Assembly (NCBI GenBank): GCA_022496805.1 | Contig: CM040089.1 | Location: 38,300,372 to 38,364,371, forward strand | From: Pohlia nutans | Taxonomy: Eukaryota; Streptophyta; Bryopsida; Bryales; Mniaceae | DNA length: 64,000 nucleotides | Reading direction: 5' to 3' | Shown here: one piece after another, positions 11,101 to 22,647 of the stretch | How positions within the stretch are numbered: the stretch's first letter is position 1 | How the letters are laid out: the number at the start of each line of letters is the position of its first letter | Program-made: the position numbers and the translations under genes | The notes under the pieces: generated by a model | What the model saw: the letters and a program-made list of their open reading frames with translations, nothing else | Told to the model about the DNA's origin: nothing | The model's database searches: none

Positions 11101-14100
11101 GGGTCACATAATGGTCTCGGGCCGAGACCAAGGTCCAAGGGTGAGGGTTCTCGAAACAGTTTCCTGGTGCAATGTCAATCCTTGGAGCCAAGGTGGACAT
11201 GGATTTGGTTCTGCCATGGTTCCACGGCATACGTGGTTGGAGAACTGGGAGGGAGAGATAATGGTCTCGGGGCCGAGACGACTTCCCAAAGGTGCGGGTT
11301 CTCGAAACAATTTGCTGTTGCATTGTCAATCCTTGGAGCCAAGGTTGACATGGAGTGGATTCTGCCATGGTTCCATGACATACCTGGTTCGAGAACTGGG
11401 AGGGTCAGATAGTGGACTCGGGGCTGAGACCAATCTACAAGGGTGCGGGTTCTTGAAACAATTTGCTGTTGCAATGTCAATCCTTGGAGCCAAGGTGGAC
11501 ATGGATTAGGTTCTGCCATCGTTCCATGGCATACCTGGTTCGAGAACTGGGAGGGTCAGATAGTGGTCTCGGGGCCGAGACCACTTCCCAAGGGTGTGGG
11601 TTCTTGAAATAGTTTGCTCTTGCATTGTCAATCCTTGGCGCCAAGGTGGACATGGATTAGGTTCTGCCATGGTTCCATGGCATACCTGGTTCGAGAACTG
11701 GGAGGGTCAGATAGAAGTCTCGCGGCCGAGACCACTTCCCAAAGGTGCGGGTTCTAGAAACAGTTTGCTGTTGCAATGTCAATCCTTGGAGCCAGGGTGG
11801 ACATGGATTAGGTTCTGCCATGGTTCCATGGCGTACCTGGTTCGAGAACTGGGAGGGTCAGATAGAAGTCTCGGGGCCGAGACCACTTCCCAAGGGTGCG
11901 GGTTCTAGAAACAGTTTGCTGTTGCAATGTCAATCCTTGGAGCCAGGGTGGACATGGATTAGGTTCTGCCATGGTTCCATGGCATAGGTGGTTTTAGAAC
12001 TGGGAGGGTCCGATAGTGGTCTCGGGGCCGAGACTGATCTCCAAGGTATGGGTTCTTGAATCAGTTTGCTGTTGCATTGTCATTCCTTGGCGTCGAGGTA
12101 GACATGGATTAGGTTCTGCCATGGTTCCATGGCATACCTGGTTCGAAGAACTGGGAGGGTCTGATAGTGGTCTCGGGGCCGAGACCACTTCCCAAGGGTG
12201 CGAGTTCTAGAAACAGTTTGTTGTTGCAATGTCAATCCTTGGAGCTAGGGTGGACATGGATTAGGTTCTGCCATCGTTCCATGGCATTCGTGGTTCGAGA
12301 ACTGGGAGGGTCAGATACTGGTCTCGGGGCCGAGACCACTTCCCAAGGGTGTGGGTTCTTGATATAGTTTGCTGTTGCATTGTCAATCCTTGGCGCCAAG
12401 GTGGACATGGATTAGGTTCTGCCATGGTTCCATGGCATAGGTGGTTCTAGAACTGGGAGGGTCAGATAGTGGTCTTGGGGCCGAGACCACTTCCCAAGGG
12501 TGCGGGTTCTAGAAACAGTTTGCTGATGCAATGTCAATCCTTGAAGCCAGGGTGGACATGGATTAGGTTCTGCCATGGTTCCATGGCATAGGTGGTTCGA
12601 GAACTGGGAGGGTCAGATCGAGGTCTCAGGGCCGAGACCGATCTCCAAGTTATGGGTTCTTGAAACAGTTTGCTGTTGCATTGTCAATCGTTGGCGCCGA
12701 GGTAGACATGGATTAGGTTCTGCCATGGTTCCATGGCATACCTGGTTCGAAGAACTGGGAGGGTCTGATAGTCGTCTCGGGGCCGAGACCACTTCCCAAG
12801 GGTGTGGGTTCTTGATATAGTTTGCAGTTGCATTGTCAATCCTTGGAGCCAAGGTGGACATGGATTAGGTTCTGCCATGGTTCCATGGCATAGGTGGTTC
12901 GAGAACTGGGAGGGTCAGATAGTGGTCTCGGGGTCGAGACCACTTCCAAAGGGTGCGGGTTCTAGAAACAGTTTGCTGTTGCAATGTCAATCCTTGGAGA
13001 CTGGGTGGACATGGATTAGATTCTGCCATGGTTCCATGGCATACGTGGTTCAAGAACTGGGGGGGTCCGATCTTGGTCTCGGGCCGAGACCAATCTCCAA
13101 GGGTGCGGGTTGTAGAAACAGTTTGTTGTATCAATGTCAATCCTTGGAGCCAGGGTGGACATGGATTTGGTTCTGCCATGGTTCCGTAGCATACGTGGTT
13201 CGAGAACTGGAGGGGTTAGATAGTGGTGTCTGTGCCGAGACCAATCTCCAAGGTAGCGGGTTCTAGAAATTGTTTGCAGTTGCAATGTCAATCCTTGGAG
13301 CCAAGGTGGACATGGGCTAGGTGCTTTCATCGTTCCATGGCATACCTGTTTCGAGAACTGGGAGGGTCAAATAGTGGTCTCCGGGCCAAGACCACTTCTT
13401 AAGGGTGCCGGTTCTAGAAACAGTTTGCTGTTGCAATGTCAATCCTTGGAGCCAAGGTTGACATGAAGTGGATTCTGCCATGGTTCCCTGGCAAACCTGG
13501 TTCGAGAACTGGGAGGGCCAGATAGTGGTCTCGGGGTCGAGACCACCTCCCAAAGGTGCGGGTTCTGGAATCAGTTTGCCATTGCATTGTCAATCCTTGG
13601 AGCCAAGGTTGACATGGAGTGGATTCTGCCATGGTTCCATGGCATACCTGGTTCGAGAACTGGGAGGGTCAGATAATGGTCTCGTGGCTGAAAGCAATCT
13701 CCAAGGGTGCAGGTTCTTAAAACAGTTTGCTATTGCATTGTCAATCTTTGGAGCCAAGGTTGAGATGGATTAGGTTCTGCCATGGTTCCATGGCATACCT
13801 GGTTTGAGAACTAGGAGGGTCAGATAGTGGTGTCGGGGCCGAGGTTGACATGGAGTGGATTCTGCCATGCTTCCATGGCATACCTGGTTCGAGAATTGGG
13901 AGGGTCAAATAGTGGTCTCGGGGCCGAGACCACTTCCCAAGGGTGCGGGTTCTAGAAACAATTTGCTGTTGCAATGTCAATCCTTGGAGCCAAGGTGGAC
14001 ATGGATTAGGATCTGCCATGGTTTCATGGCATACCTGGTCCGAGAACTGGATGAGTCAGATAGTGGTCTCGTGGCCGAGACCACTTCCCAAGCGTGCGGG

Positions 14101-17100
14101 TTCTAGAATCAGTTTGCTGTTGCAATATCAATCCTTGGAGCCAAGGTTGACATGGAGTGGATTCTACCAATGATCTATTGCATACCTGGTTCGAGAACTG
14201 GGAGGGCCAGATAGTGGTCTTGGAGCCGGGACGAATCTCCAAAAGAGCAGGTTCTTGAAACAGTTTGCTGTTGCATTGTCAATCCTTGGAGCCAAGGTGG
14301 ACATGGACTAGGTGCTGTCATCGTTCCATGGCATATCTAGTTCGAGCACTAGGAGGGTCAAATAGTGGTCTCGGGGCCGAGACCACTTCCCAAGCGTGCG
14401 GGTTCTTGAAACAGTTTGCTGTTGCAATGTCAATCCTAGGAGCCAAGGTGGCTATCGATTAGGTTTTGCCATGGTTTCATGGCATACCTGGTTCAAGAAC
14501 TGGGTGGGTCACATAGTGGTCTCGGGGCCGACACCACATCCCAAGGGTGCGGGTTCTAGAAACTGTTTGTTGTTGCAATGTCAATCCTTGGAGCCAAGGT
14601 TGACATGGAGTGGATTCTGCCATGGTTCGATGGCGTACCTGGTTCGAGAACTGGAAGGGCCAGATAGTGGTCTCGGGGCCGAGACCAATCTCCAAGGGTG
14701 CGGGTTCTTGAAACAGTTTGTTGTTGCATTGTCAATCCTTGGAGCCAAGGTGGACATGGACTAGGTGCCGTCATCGTTCCATGGCATACCTGGTTCGAGA
14801 ACTGGGAGGGTCAAATAGTGGTCTCGGGGCCGAGACCACTTCTCAACGGTGTGGGTTCTAGAAACAGTTTGCTGTTGCAATGTCAATCCTTGGAGCCAAG
14901 GTTGACATAGATTTAGGTTCTGCCATGGTTTCATGGCATACCTGGTTCGAGAACTGGGAGGGTCAGATAGTGGTCTCGGGGCCGAGACCTCTTCCCAAGG
15001 GTGCGCGTCCCAGAAACAGTTTGCTGTTGCAGTGTCAATCCTTGGAGCCAAGGTTGACATGGATTAGGTTCTGCCATGGTTCCATGGCATACCTGGTTGG
15101 AGAACTGGAAGGGTCAGATAGTGATCTCGGGGCCGAGACCACTTCTCAAGGGTGCGGGTTCTAGAAACAATTTGCTGTTGCAATGTCAATCCTTGGACCC
15201 AAGGTTGACATGGAGTGGATTCAGCCATGGTTCCATGGCATACCTGGTTCAAGAATTGGGAGGGTCAGATAGTGGTCTCGGGACCGAGACCAATCTCGAA
15301 GGGTGCAGGTTCTTGAAACAGTTTTCTGTTGCATTGTCAATCCTTGGAGCCAAGGTGGACATGGATTAGGTTCTGCCATCCATCCATGGCAGACCTGGTT
15401 CGAGAACTGGGAGGGTCAGATAGTAGTCTCAAGGCCGAGACCACTTCCCATGGGTGCGGGTTCTAGAAACAGTTTGCTGTTGCAATATCAATCCTTGGAG
15501 CCAAGGTTGATATGGAGTCGATTCTGCGATGGTTCCATGGCAAACCTCGTTCGAGAAATGGGAGGGTCAGATAGTGGTCTCGAGGCCGAGACCACTTTCC
15601 AAGCGTGCGGGTTCTAGAAGCAGTTTGTGGTTGCAATGTCAATCCTTGGAGCCAAGGTTGACATGGAGTGGATTCTGCCATGCTTCCATGGCATACCTGG
15701 TTCGAGAATTAGGAGGGTCAAATAGTGGTCTCGGGGCCGAGACCAATCTCCAAGGGTGCGGGTTCTTGAAACAGTTTGCTGTTGCATTGTCAATCCTTGG
15801 AGCCAAGGTGGACATGGATTAGGTTCTGCCATGGTTCGATGGCATACCTGGTTCGAGAACTGGGAGGGTCAAATAGTGGTCTCGGGGCCAAGACCACTTC
15901 CCAAGGGTGCGGATTCTAGAAACTGTTTGTTGTTGCAATGTCAAGTCTTGGAGCCAAGGTTGACATGGAGTGGATTCTGCCATGGTTCGATGGCATACCT
16001 GGTTCGAGAACAGGGAGGGCCAGATAGTGGTCTCGGGGCCGAGACCAATCTCCAAGGGTGCGGGTTCTTGAAACAGTTTGCTCTTGCATTGTCAATCCTT
16101 GGAGCCAAGGTGGACATGGACTAGGTGCCGTCATCGTTCCATGGCATACCTGGTTCAAGAACTGGGAGGGTCAAATAGTGGTCTCGGGGCCGAGACCACT
16201 TCTCAAGGGTGCGGGTTCTAGAAACAGTTTGCTGTTGCAATGTCAATCCTTGGAGCCAAGGTTGACATGGAGTGGATTCTACCATGGTTCCATGGCATAC
16301 CTGGTTCGAGAACTAGGAGGGTGAGGTAGTGGTCTCGGAGCCGAGACCAATTCCCAAGGGTGCAGGTTCTTGAAACAGTTTGCTGTTGCATTGTCAATCC
16401 TTGGAGCCAAGGTTGAGATGGATTAGGTTCTGCCATGGTTCCATGGCATACCTCGTTTGAGAACTAGGAGGGTCAGATAGTGGTGTCGGGGCCGAGACCA
16501 CTTCCCAAGGGTGCGGGTTCCAGAAACAGTTTGCTGTTGCAATGTCAATCCTTGGAGCCAAGGTTGACATGGAGTGGATTCTGCCATAGTTTCATGGCAA
16601 ACCTGGTTTGAGAAATGGGAGGGCCAGATAGTGGTCTCGGGGCCGAGACCAATCTCCAAGGGTGCGGGTTCTTGAAAGAGTTTGCTGTTGCATTGTCAAT
16701 CCTTGGAGCCAAGGTTGACATGGAGTGGATTCTGCCATGGTTCCATGGCATACCTGGTTCGAGAAGTGGGAGGGTCAGATAGTGGTCTCGGGGCCGAGAC
16801 CAATCTCGATGGGTGCAGGTTCTTGAAACAGTTTGCTGTTGCATTGTCAATCCTTGGAGCCAAGGTGGACATGGATTAGGTTCTGCCATGGTTCCATGGC
16901 ATACCTAGTTCGAGTACTGGGAGGGTCAGATAGTGGTGTCGGGGCCGAGACCACTTCCTAAGGGTGCGGGTTCTAGAAACAGTTTGCTGTTGTAATGTTA
17001 ATCCTTGGAGCCAAGGTTGACATGGAGTGGATGCTTCCATGGTTCCATCCCATACCTGGTTCGTGAATTGGGAGTGCTTGATAGTGGTCTCGGGGCCGAG

Positions 17101-17540
17101 ACCAATCTCCAAGGGTACTGTTTCTTGAATCAGTTTGCTGTTGCATTGTCAATCCTTGGAGCCAAGGTGGACATGGACTAGGTGCTGTCATGGTTTCATG
17201 GCATACCTGGTTCGAGAACTGGGAGGGTCAAATAGTGGTCTCGGGGCTGAGACCACTTCCTAAGGGTGCGGGTTCTAGAAATAGTTTGCTGTTGCAATGT
17301 CAATCCTTGGAGCCAAGGTGGACACGTATTAGGTTCTGCGATGGTTCCATGGCATACTTGGTTCGAGAAATGGGAGGGTCAGATAGTGGTCTCGGGCCGA
17401 GACCAATCTCCAAGGGTGCAGGTTCTTGAAACAGTTTGCTGTTGCATTGTCAATCCTTGGAGCCAAGGTGGACATAGATTAGGTTTTGCCATGGTTCCAT
17501 GGCATACCTGGTTCGAGAACTGGGACGGTCAGATAGTGGA
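8143..17540 (+). repeat. 151-bp satellite array B, about 62 monomers
   Basis: A 9.4-kb tandem array with a constant 151-bp period. Each monomer has two inverted repeats: TGCCATGGTTCCATGGCA, and GTGGTCTCGG-GG-CCGAGACCAC. Three monomer variants alternate, distinguished by ATGGATTAGGTTCTGCC, ATGGAGTGGATTCTGCC and ATGGACTAGGTGCTGTC. Multi-monomer duplications occur: about 14396-14764 is repeated at 15756-16124 (9 monomers away), and 10206-10454 at 13525-13773 (22 monomers away). Apparent open frames of 65-156 codons are by-products of the period and not genes. The array ends abruptly at about 17540 inside coding sequence of the methyltransferase gene. Confidence 0.95.
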
Positions 17541-19758
17541 TAAGTTAGCTGCCCGTGAGCAAGCTAAAATTGAGAGGGCAGCTGAGAAGATTGCCAAGAA
17601 GGAGGACAAGAAGAAAAATCCTAAAGTAAATGAAATCCTGAAGCCATCTGCTTCTAGTGTTTTTTATGCAGAATATCAGCGCCAGAGCCAGGAGCAGCGT
17701 GGTACTAAGAGGGATTGTGGGTACTTAGAGCTATAACAAGCCATAGTACCATATTGTGGTGAAGTTCAGGAATTTCATGACTTAGGAGAGGACCATGAGA
17801 TCGATGAATTGGTACTCAACACTTCCTTTGGAGCTGCTCTTCCTCAAAACGGTGACGATCCTCTCCCAACCATGTTTGTGGAGATTCAGAACTTCTTGGG
17901 TCAGGCATGATTCTTGACACACTTCTTGGGCTCTATATATCTCAAGACTACTGCCTTACTCTATCGGGTTTTCATTTAGTTTTACAATCCTCGGATCCTT
18001 GGATGCCATGGGTTTTTCTTTGCCGTGGTTGGCACTGTTCAACATTTGATAGGAGGGCAGTGGTCGTGACTAACGGGGAGGGGTCCTGGGTTTTAAATGA
18101 GGCAGGTGCCGTGACCACTGCCACAGTGTGGCGATAATCACGGCCACTACCCTCGTCTCTGAGTGTTCCATCCTTTTTCATACCTTGGTTCCTTGGATGC
18201 CGTGGGTCCCTCCTTGCCGTGGTTCCTTGGTCTGTTTGGTTCGAGTGTTGGTGGTCTCTGGTCCGTGACATGTGTATGTTTTGGTTATTTCAAAAAAAGC
18301 AGACCGCCCACGAGTATTCAAAGGCGAGACGTGCAACGATCCATGTGTGGATTTAATTCTTGTGGACATGCTTGAGAACCTCTCCGTTCCCACTATCTCG
18401 GATCCGCCGGGACAGATTCCACCGTGGAATGCAGCCGAGGACAACTGGCTTGATCCAATTTTTGACTTTGCAGACAATCACTTGGTTGATGATGGCGCTA
18501 TCATTATAGTCCATCCATATAGACAGTCAACCAAGGCGAATATCCTTGGTTATAGTAAAGCAACGGGCTTTACATTGTACAAAGATTGGACTTGCATGAA
18601 TAGGCTCCATTTGGCATCACCCGTGAACCATCTCAAGACGGTAAATGCTTATTCACTATTAAGTTTCTAAAAACTCTTTATTGTTTTGCTATTACTATGA
18701 ACTAACGGTCATGGTTCTGTATGTTGCAGACGCAGCGATTTGGAGTTTATCTTCTTGTTCGTGGGTTACCAGAGGGTGCTCGTGCACGGTTCTCATTCAA
18801 TCTATTCCAGCTCTTGAGGCTCTGGGATTAGATGTGGGATGTGATGATATGTTACAGAATTTCACCACCAAGGCCTCTCAACGCATGAATGGAAATAAGC
18901 CTTGGCGAGGCCCTCGTGAGAAGGATAGTCAGTTCATCCAAATGTTGATTGAGGCCTCCTCTCGGCCAAACGATGTTGTCTTGGATTGCACCGCCATGAC
19001 AGGTGTATATTACTAACATACATCCCCTCTCTCATTCTTGCATTTCTATTCTTCCATTTATTCTACTCTTTCTAGTTTTTTTGGGCCCTATCGTTCTTTT
19101 TCTCTTTCTAATTCTGCATGTGTTTTTATCGTTTGCATTCTCTCAGGTGCTTCGTTGCTGGCATGTTGCCGTGTGCAACGCCACATCGTGGCACTCGAAG
19201 AGGACCAAGCGCTATTTGATGGACTGCTGTTGTCTATGCGACGTGCCCCTAAACCCATAGCCGAGCCAGTCGTTGCATCATCATCTGCTGTATTAGAGGA
19301 TCCTGACGCAGTTCCATCAGCGGTCGTCCGAGTGTTAAAGAAATCTCGTTTCAGTAAGTAAGTTTGAATTCAATGAAGACAAGTTCCACTTTGTTTGATG
19401 GTTTCATGATCACCTTGATCTTATGTCCATTTGCTTACTTTCGTGCAGAAAAATGATGCCCACTAATTCTACCGCACAGAGGCCATTTTTTGTGAGGCCT
19501 GAGTTTTTGAAAAGCCCTGAGAAACCTTTTGAGTTGCCAACATACATTGAGCCAGTTGCACAGGCTCTTGCATGTCTAGGTACCCAAGATCACGTTCCAA
19601 GGTCTAAGGCGATGAACTCAGACGCACTAGTCTACCTTGATGTTGAGGCGGAGGAGTCCGAATGTGAGGGTTTCAGTTCACCATCGCGCTCTAAATCTAG
19701 CTCTTCCTCAGGGTCCACTAGTAGCGATAATTATAGTTCTGACATGCAGAAACTTTGA
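17541..19758 (+). pseudogene. Left ParB-methyltransferase gene, 3' half (pseudogene truncated by satellite)
   Basis: Exons at 17541-17904, about 18312-18640, 18730-19002, 19147-19357 and 19449-19758 match the last five exons of the gene at 53032-60179 in order and, for the last junctions, in splice phase. The first holds the end of a lysine-rich coiled coil, then GTKRD. The next holds a motif IV-like LILVDM and FDFAD--L-DDGAIII. The fourth begins just after motif I (VVLDCTAMTG). Breaks: TAA at about 17734, a one-base frameshift near 18322, another near 18804, and a GC instead of GT donor at 17905. The ParB half is missing; satellite lies in its place. Not translatable into a working enzyme as it stands. 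Confidence 0.78.
17990..18250 (+). repeat. Dispersed repeat copy in an intron
   Basis: The segment containing GCCGTGACCACTGCC, CGGCCACTACCCT and GATGCCGTGGG recurs at about 20080-20240. It shares short words with the 151-bp satellite (CCTTGGATGCCATGG-like, TGGTTCGAG), so it may be a distant relative of it. Confidence 0.5.
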
Positions 19759-19884
19759 CAATCTCTACACATCATTGTACTACTTGCGTTATTATATTAG
19801 TAGTGAGACTAAATGGGACACTACTCATGATTCTTGACATCCATGCTATTCTTCACACAGTTTATCCTTCCATTCTATTACATT

Positions 19885-20290
19885 CCTTTGTGGTCTCTAT
19901 TGCTCGGGGACGAGACCACTCTCGAGGGGTGCATGGTATGGTATGAGTTTGCAGTTGCACAATCAATCCTCGGTTCCAAGGTTGCTTAGGGTGTCTCTCT
20001 GACGTGGTTCTATGGCGCTTTTGGTTCAAGACTTTGGAGGGTTAGACAGTGGTCTCGGGGTGCACGGTATGGGATTTGACTGATGCCGTGACCACTGCCC
20101 CTGCGTGGCGAGTGTTACGGCCACTACCCTTCCCTCTGGGTTTATCATTGTTGTTATCATATTTCTAGGCTTCGGTTGCCATGGGTTCATCTTCAGGGCC
20201 TTGGTTGCCATGGGTTGCTGTGGGTTCCTCTCCATGTTGGGCCATGAAACAGTGGTGACGGTATGCTTGGGGCTAGGAGAATAGGAGAAG
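19885..20290 (+). repeat. Degenerate satellite monomer and second copy of the dispersed repeat
   Basis: GTGGTCTC-GGGACGAGACCAC at about 19890-19920 and GTGGTCTCGGGGTGCACGG near 20050 are eroded forms of the satellite palindrome. They are followed at 20080-20240 by the dispersed repeat seen at 17990-18250. Confidence 0.55.
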
Positions 20291-20308
20291 TGACATTGGT
20301 ATGCAATG

Positions 20309-21130
20309 TCAATCTGACCCTCCCAGTCCTCGAACCACGTATGCCATCGAACCATGGCAGAATCTACACCATGTCAACCTTGGCACCAAGGATTGACATT
20401 GCAACAGCAAACTGTTTCTAGAACCCGCACTCTTGGAGAATGGTCTCGGCCCCGAGACCACTATCTGACCCTCCCAATTCTCGAACCACGTATGCCATGG
20501 AACCATGGCAGAATCCACTCCATGTCAACCTTGGCACCAAGGATTGACAATGCAACAGCAAACTGTTTCTAGGACCCACACCCTTGGAGAGTGGTCTCGG
20601 CCCCAAGACCACTATCTGACCCTCCCAGTTTTCGAACCACGTATGCCATGGAACCATGGCAGAATCCACTCCATGTCAACCTTGGCATCAAGGATTGACA
20701 ATGCAACAATAAACTGTTTTTAGAACCCGCACTCTTGGAGAATGGTCTCGGGGCCGAGACCACTATCTGACCCTCACAGTTCTCGAACCACATATGCCAT
20801 GGAACCATGGCAGAATCCACTCCATGTCAACCTTGGCACCAAGGATTGACAATGCAACAACAAACTGTTTCAAGAACCCGCACCCTTGGAGAGTGGTCTC
20901 GGCCCCGACACCACTATCTGACCCTCCCAGTTCTCGAACCACGTATGCCACGGAACCATGGGAGAACCTAATCCATGTCCACCTTGGCTCCAAGGATTGA
21001 CAATGCAACAGCAAACTGTTTCAAGAACCCGCACCCTTGGAGAATGGTCTTGGCCCCGAGACCACTATCTGACCCTCCCAGTTCTCGAACCACGTATGCC
21101 ATGGAACCATGGCAGAATCTAAACCATGAC
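20309..21130 (-). repeat. 151-bp satellite array C
   Basis: About 5.5 monomers with the same 151-bp period, in opposite orientation to array B. Monomers are close to the ATGGAGTGGATTCTGCC variant of array B. The array lies between the 3' end of the methyltransferase pseudogene and the coiled-coil gene. Confidence 0.92.
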
Positions 21131-21613
21131 ATTGGGATGCTTGGGGTCTTGGAATATACCCTGCCTGCCTTAGTTTCAGTCAGAAGGTATAAACCAATAC
21201 ACTCAATTCTTATTCGGCTTGGTTTACTGGATCACGGTAGTCTTGGAACTGGAAAGAAGTAGTCTTGGAACTAAGATTGCTTGTTTTCAAATAAGTCAAT
21301 CACATCAGAGTACACGCGAATGATGAAAATAGTTTTACAAGCGTGCAATCCATGTAGAAGAAGAAGATTGTATACAGCAGAGTTCATGTGGGAAAAACCC
21401 AGCATCATTGTATTTACTAATCCAATACAAATATGCTAATCAGGACTGTGTCTCTTTACCCGTGAAAAATAAAATGTCCCTTGTGCATAGCTACCCGTAG
21501 TCCTAAACTCAAAACTTACTATCTATCTCTAACTGCCTATAACACCTTCACCTGCCCACGCTGTCCTTGGTCCACTGCGATCCATGGCTCACGTTGCCGA
21601 TTGTCAGATGGGC
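21131..21613. other. No gene seen
   Basis: 483 bases of non-repetitive sequence downstream of the minus-strand coiled-coil gene. It probably includes its 3' UTR. Confidence 0.4.
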
Positions 21614-22647
21614 CTATTTCTTGTTTTTGCGATTGTAGGTTGATGTCCGATTTGGTCGGGTTTCTTCACGGGGTCTCTGTTCTTGGCGACGTGGTGGATC
21701 TTGGCCGCCATAGAGTACTTTTATTGCTGCAGCAACACCCTTATGCATTAGACTGTTTTTGTTCCTGTAAGTAGCACACTGTTGATATACATCAAACACG
21801 CTCTTGGCCAGCATCTTATTGCAGCATAGACACTTTACATCCTCTGCGTCGGGATTGGAGAAAAGGGCAGCCAAATCCGGGTTCTCATCAAAATACTTCT
21901 TCGTTTCATCTATGGCTATACCCAACTCCTCATCTCCATCACTTTCCTCAGCCTGTTCCTCCAGATTGTTATCTTCCTCTATTTGTTTTAATGCATCCTT
22001 ATGATCCTTGAAAGATTTGGGGCGTGACTTTACCGTGTCCCGTGGAGCCTGGGGTGGCGAGGGTTGCTGCGCTGGCATCGGGCGTGGCGAGGGTGCCGAG
22101 AGTTGCTGCGGTGGCGTCCGGCTTGGCGAGGGGTGAGACGTCTCCTCCAGGTCAGTCTGATGACCCGTGGCTAAGACCTGACCCTGTTGTTCACCTTGGG
22201 CAGCAGGAATTCCTTGGGAATCGCTCGGAACTCCTCCGGCCATTGGTGTCGTCACTGGGCCACCCGGTGTGGGTGGATCTCTGGCTGCCGGTGGCTGCAG
22301 GCCGGAAAGTGTGTCATCCCTTGGAAAGTCTGGTGCATGAAACCCGGGTAGAAAATATCCATGACATCCGTGTCTTCATCCTCCCATTCATGCTCCGATT
22401 CCTGCATGCCCAGACTTTCCATGGCGTCAGCACAACAACGGTCGATGAACTCCTGGGATGGATCTGTCGTGGTGCTGGGGTTCTCTCTAAAGAGGGCGTG
22501 TACATTGGTGACTATGCTGCGCACGGCTTCATTTACAAAGCTGACTTTGTTGACCTCGAAATTATCCCACGCATACTTTGCCTTCACACGTTCTGCTTCC
22601 AGACGTGCGAGTTCCTCGTATCCCTCGGTCGACATGGGTTGCGAGGA
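21614..22647 (-). pseudogene. Downstream part of the coiled-coil gene (same frame after a TAG, then a frame change)
   Basis: Directly after the TAG at 22648-22650 the same frame stays open to 22252 (acidic, with EWEDEDTDVMD), then coding continues in another frame from about 22255 to 21614. That last part is P/Q-rich, then acidic, then has a small CxxC cluster (KCLCCNK) followed by H-K-G and a basic tail ending NRKNKK. Read together, 23904-21614 looks like one gene of about 765 codons with one nonsense codon and one frameshift. Separate small genes, or an intron I missed, remain possible. Confidence 0.45.

Noticed and set aside
8147..17430. Dozens of overlapping frames encoding peptides with WFENWEGQIVVSGPRPL-like words
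   Set aside because: They recur every 151 bases in shifting frames on both strands and end by drift, so they are satellite sequence read as protein.
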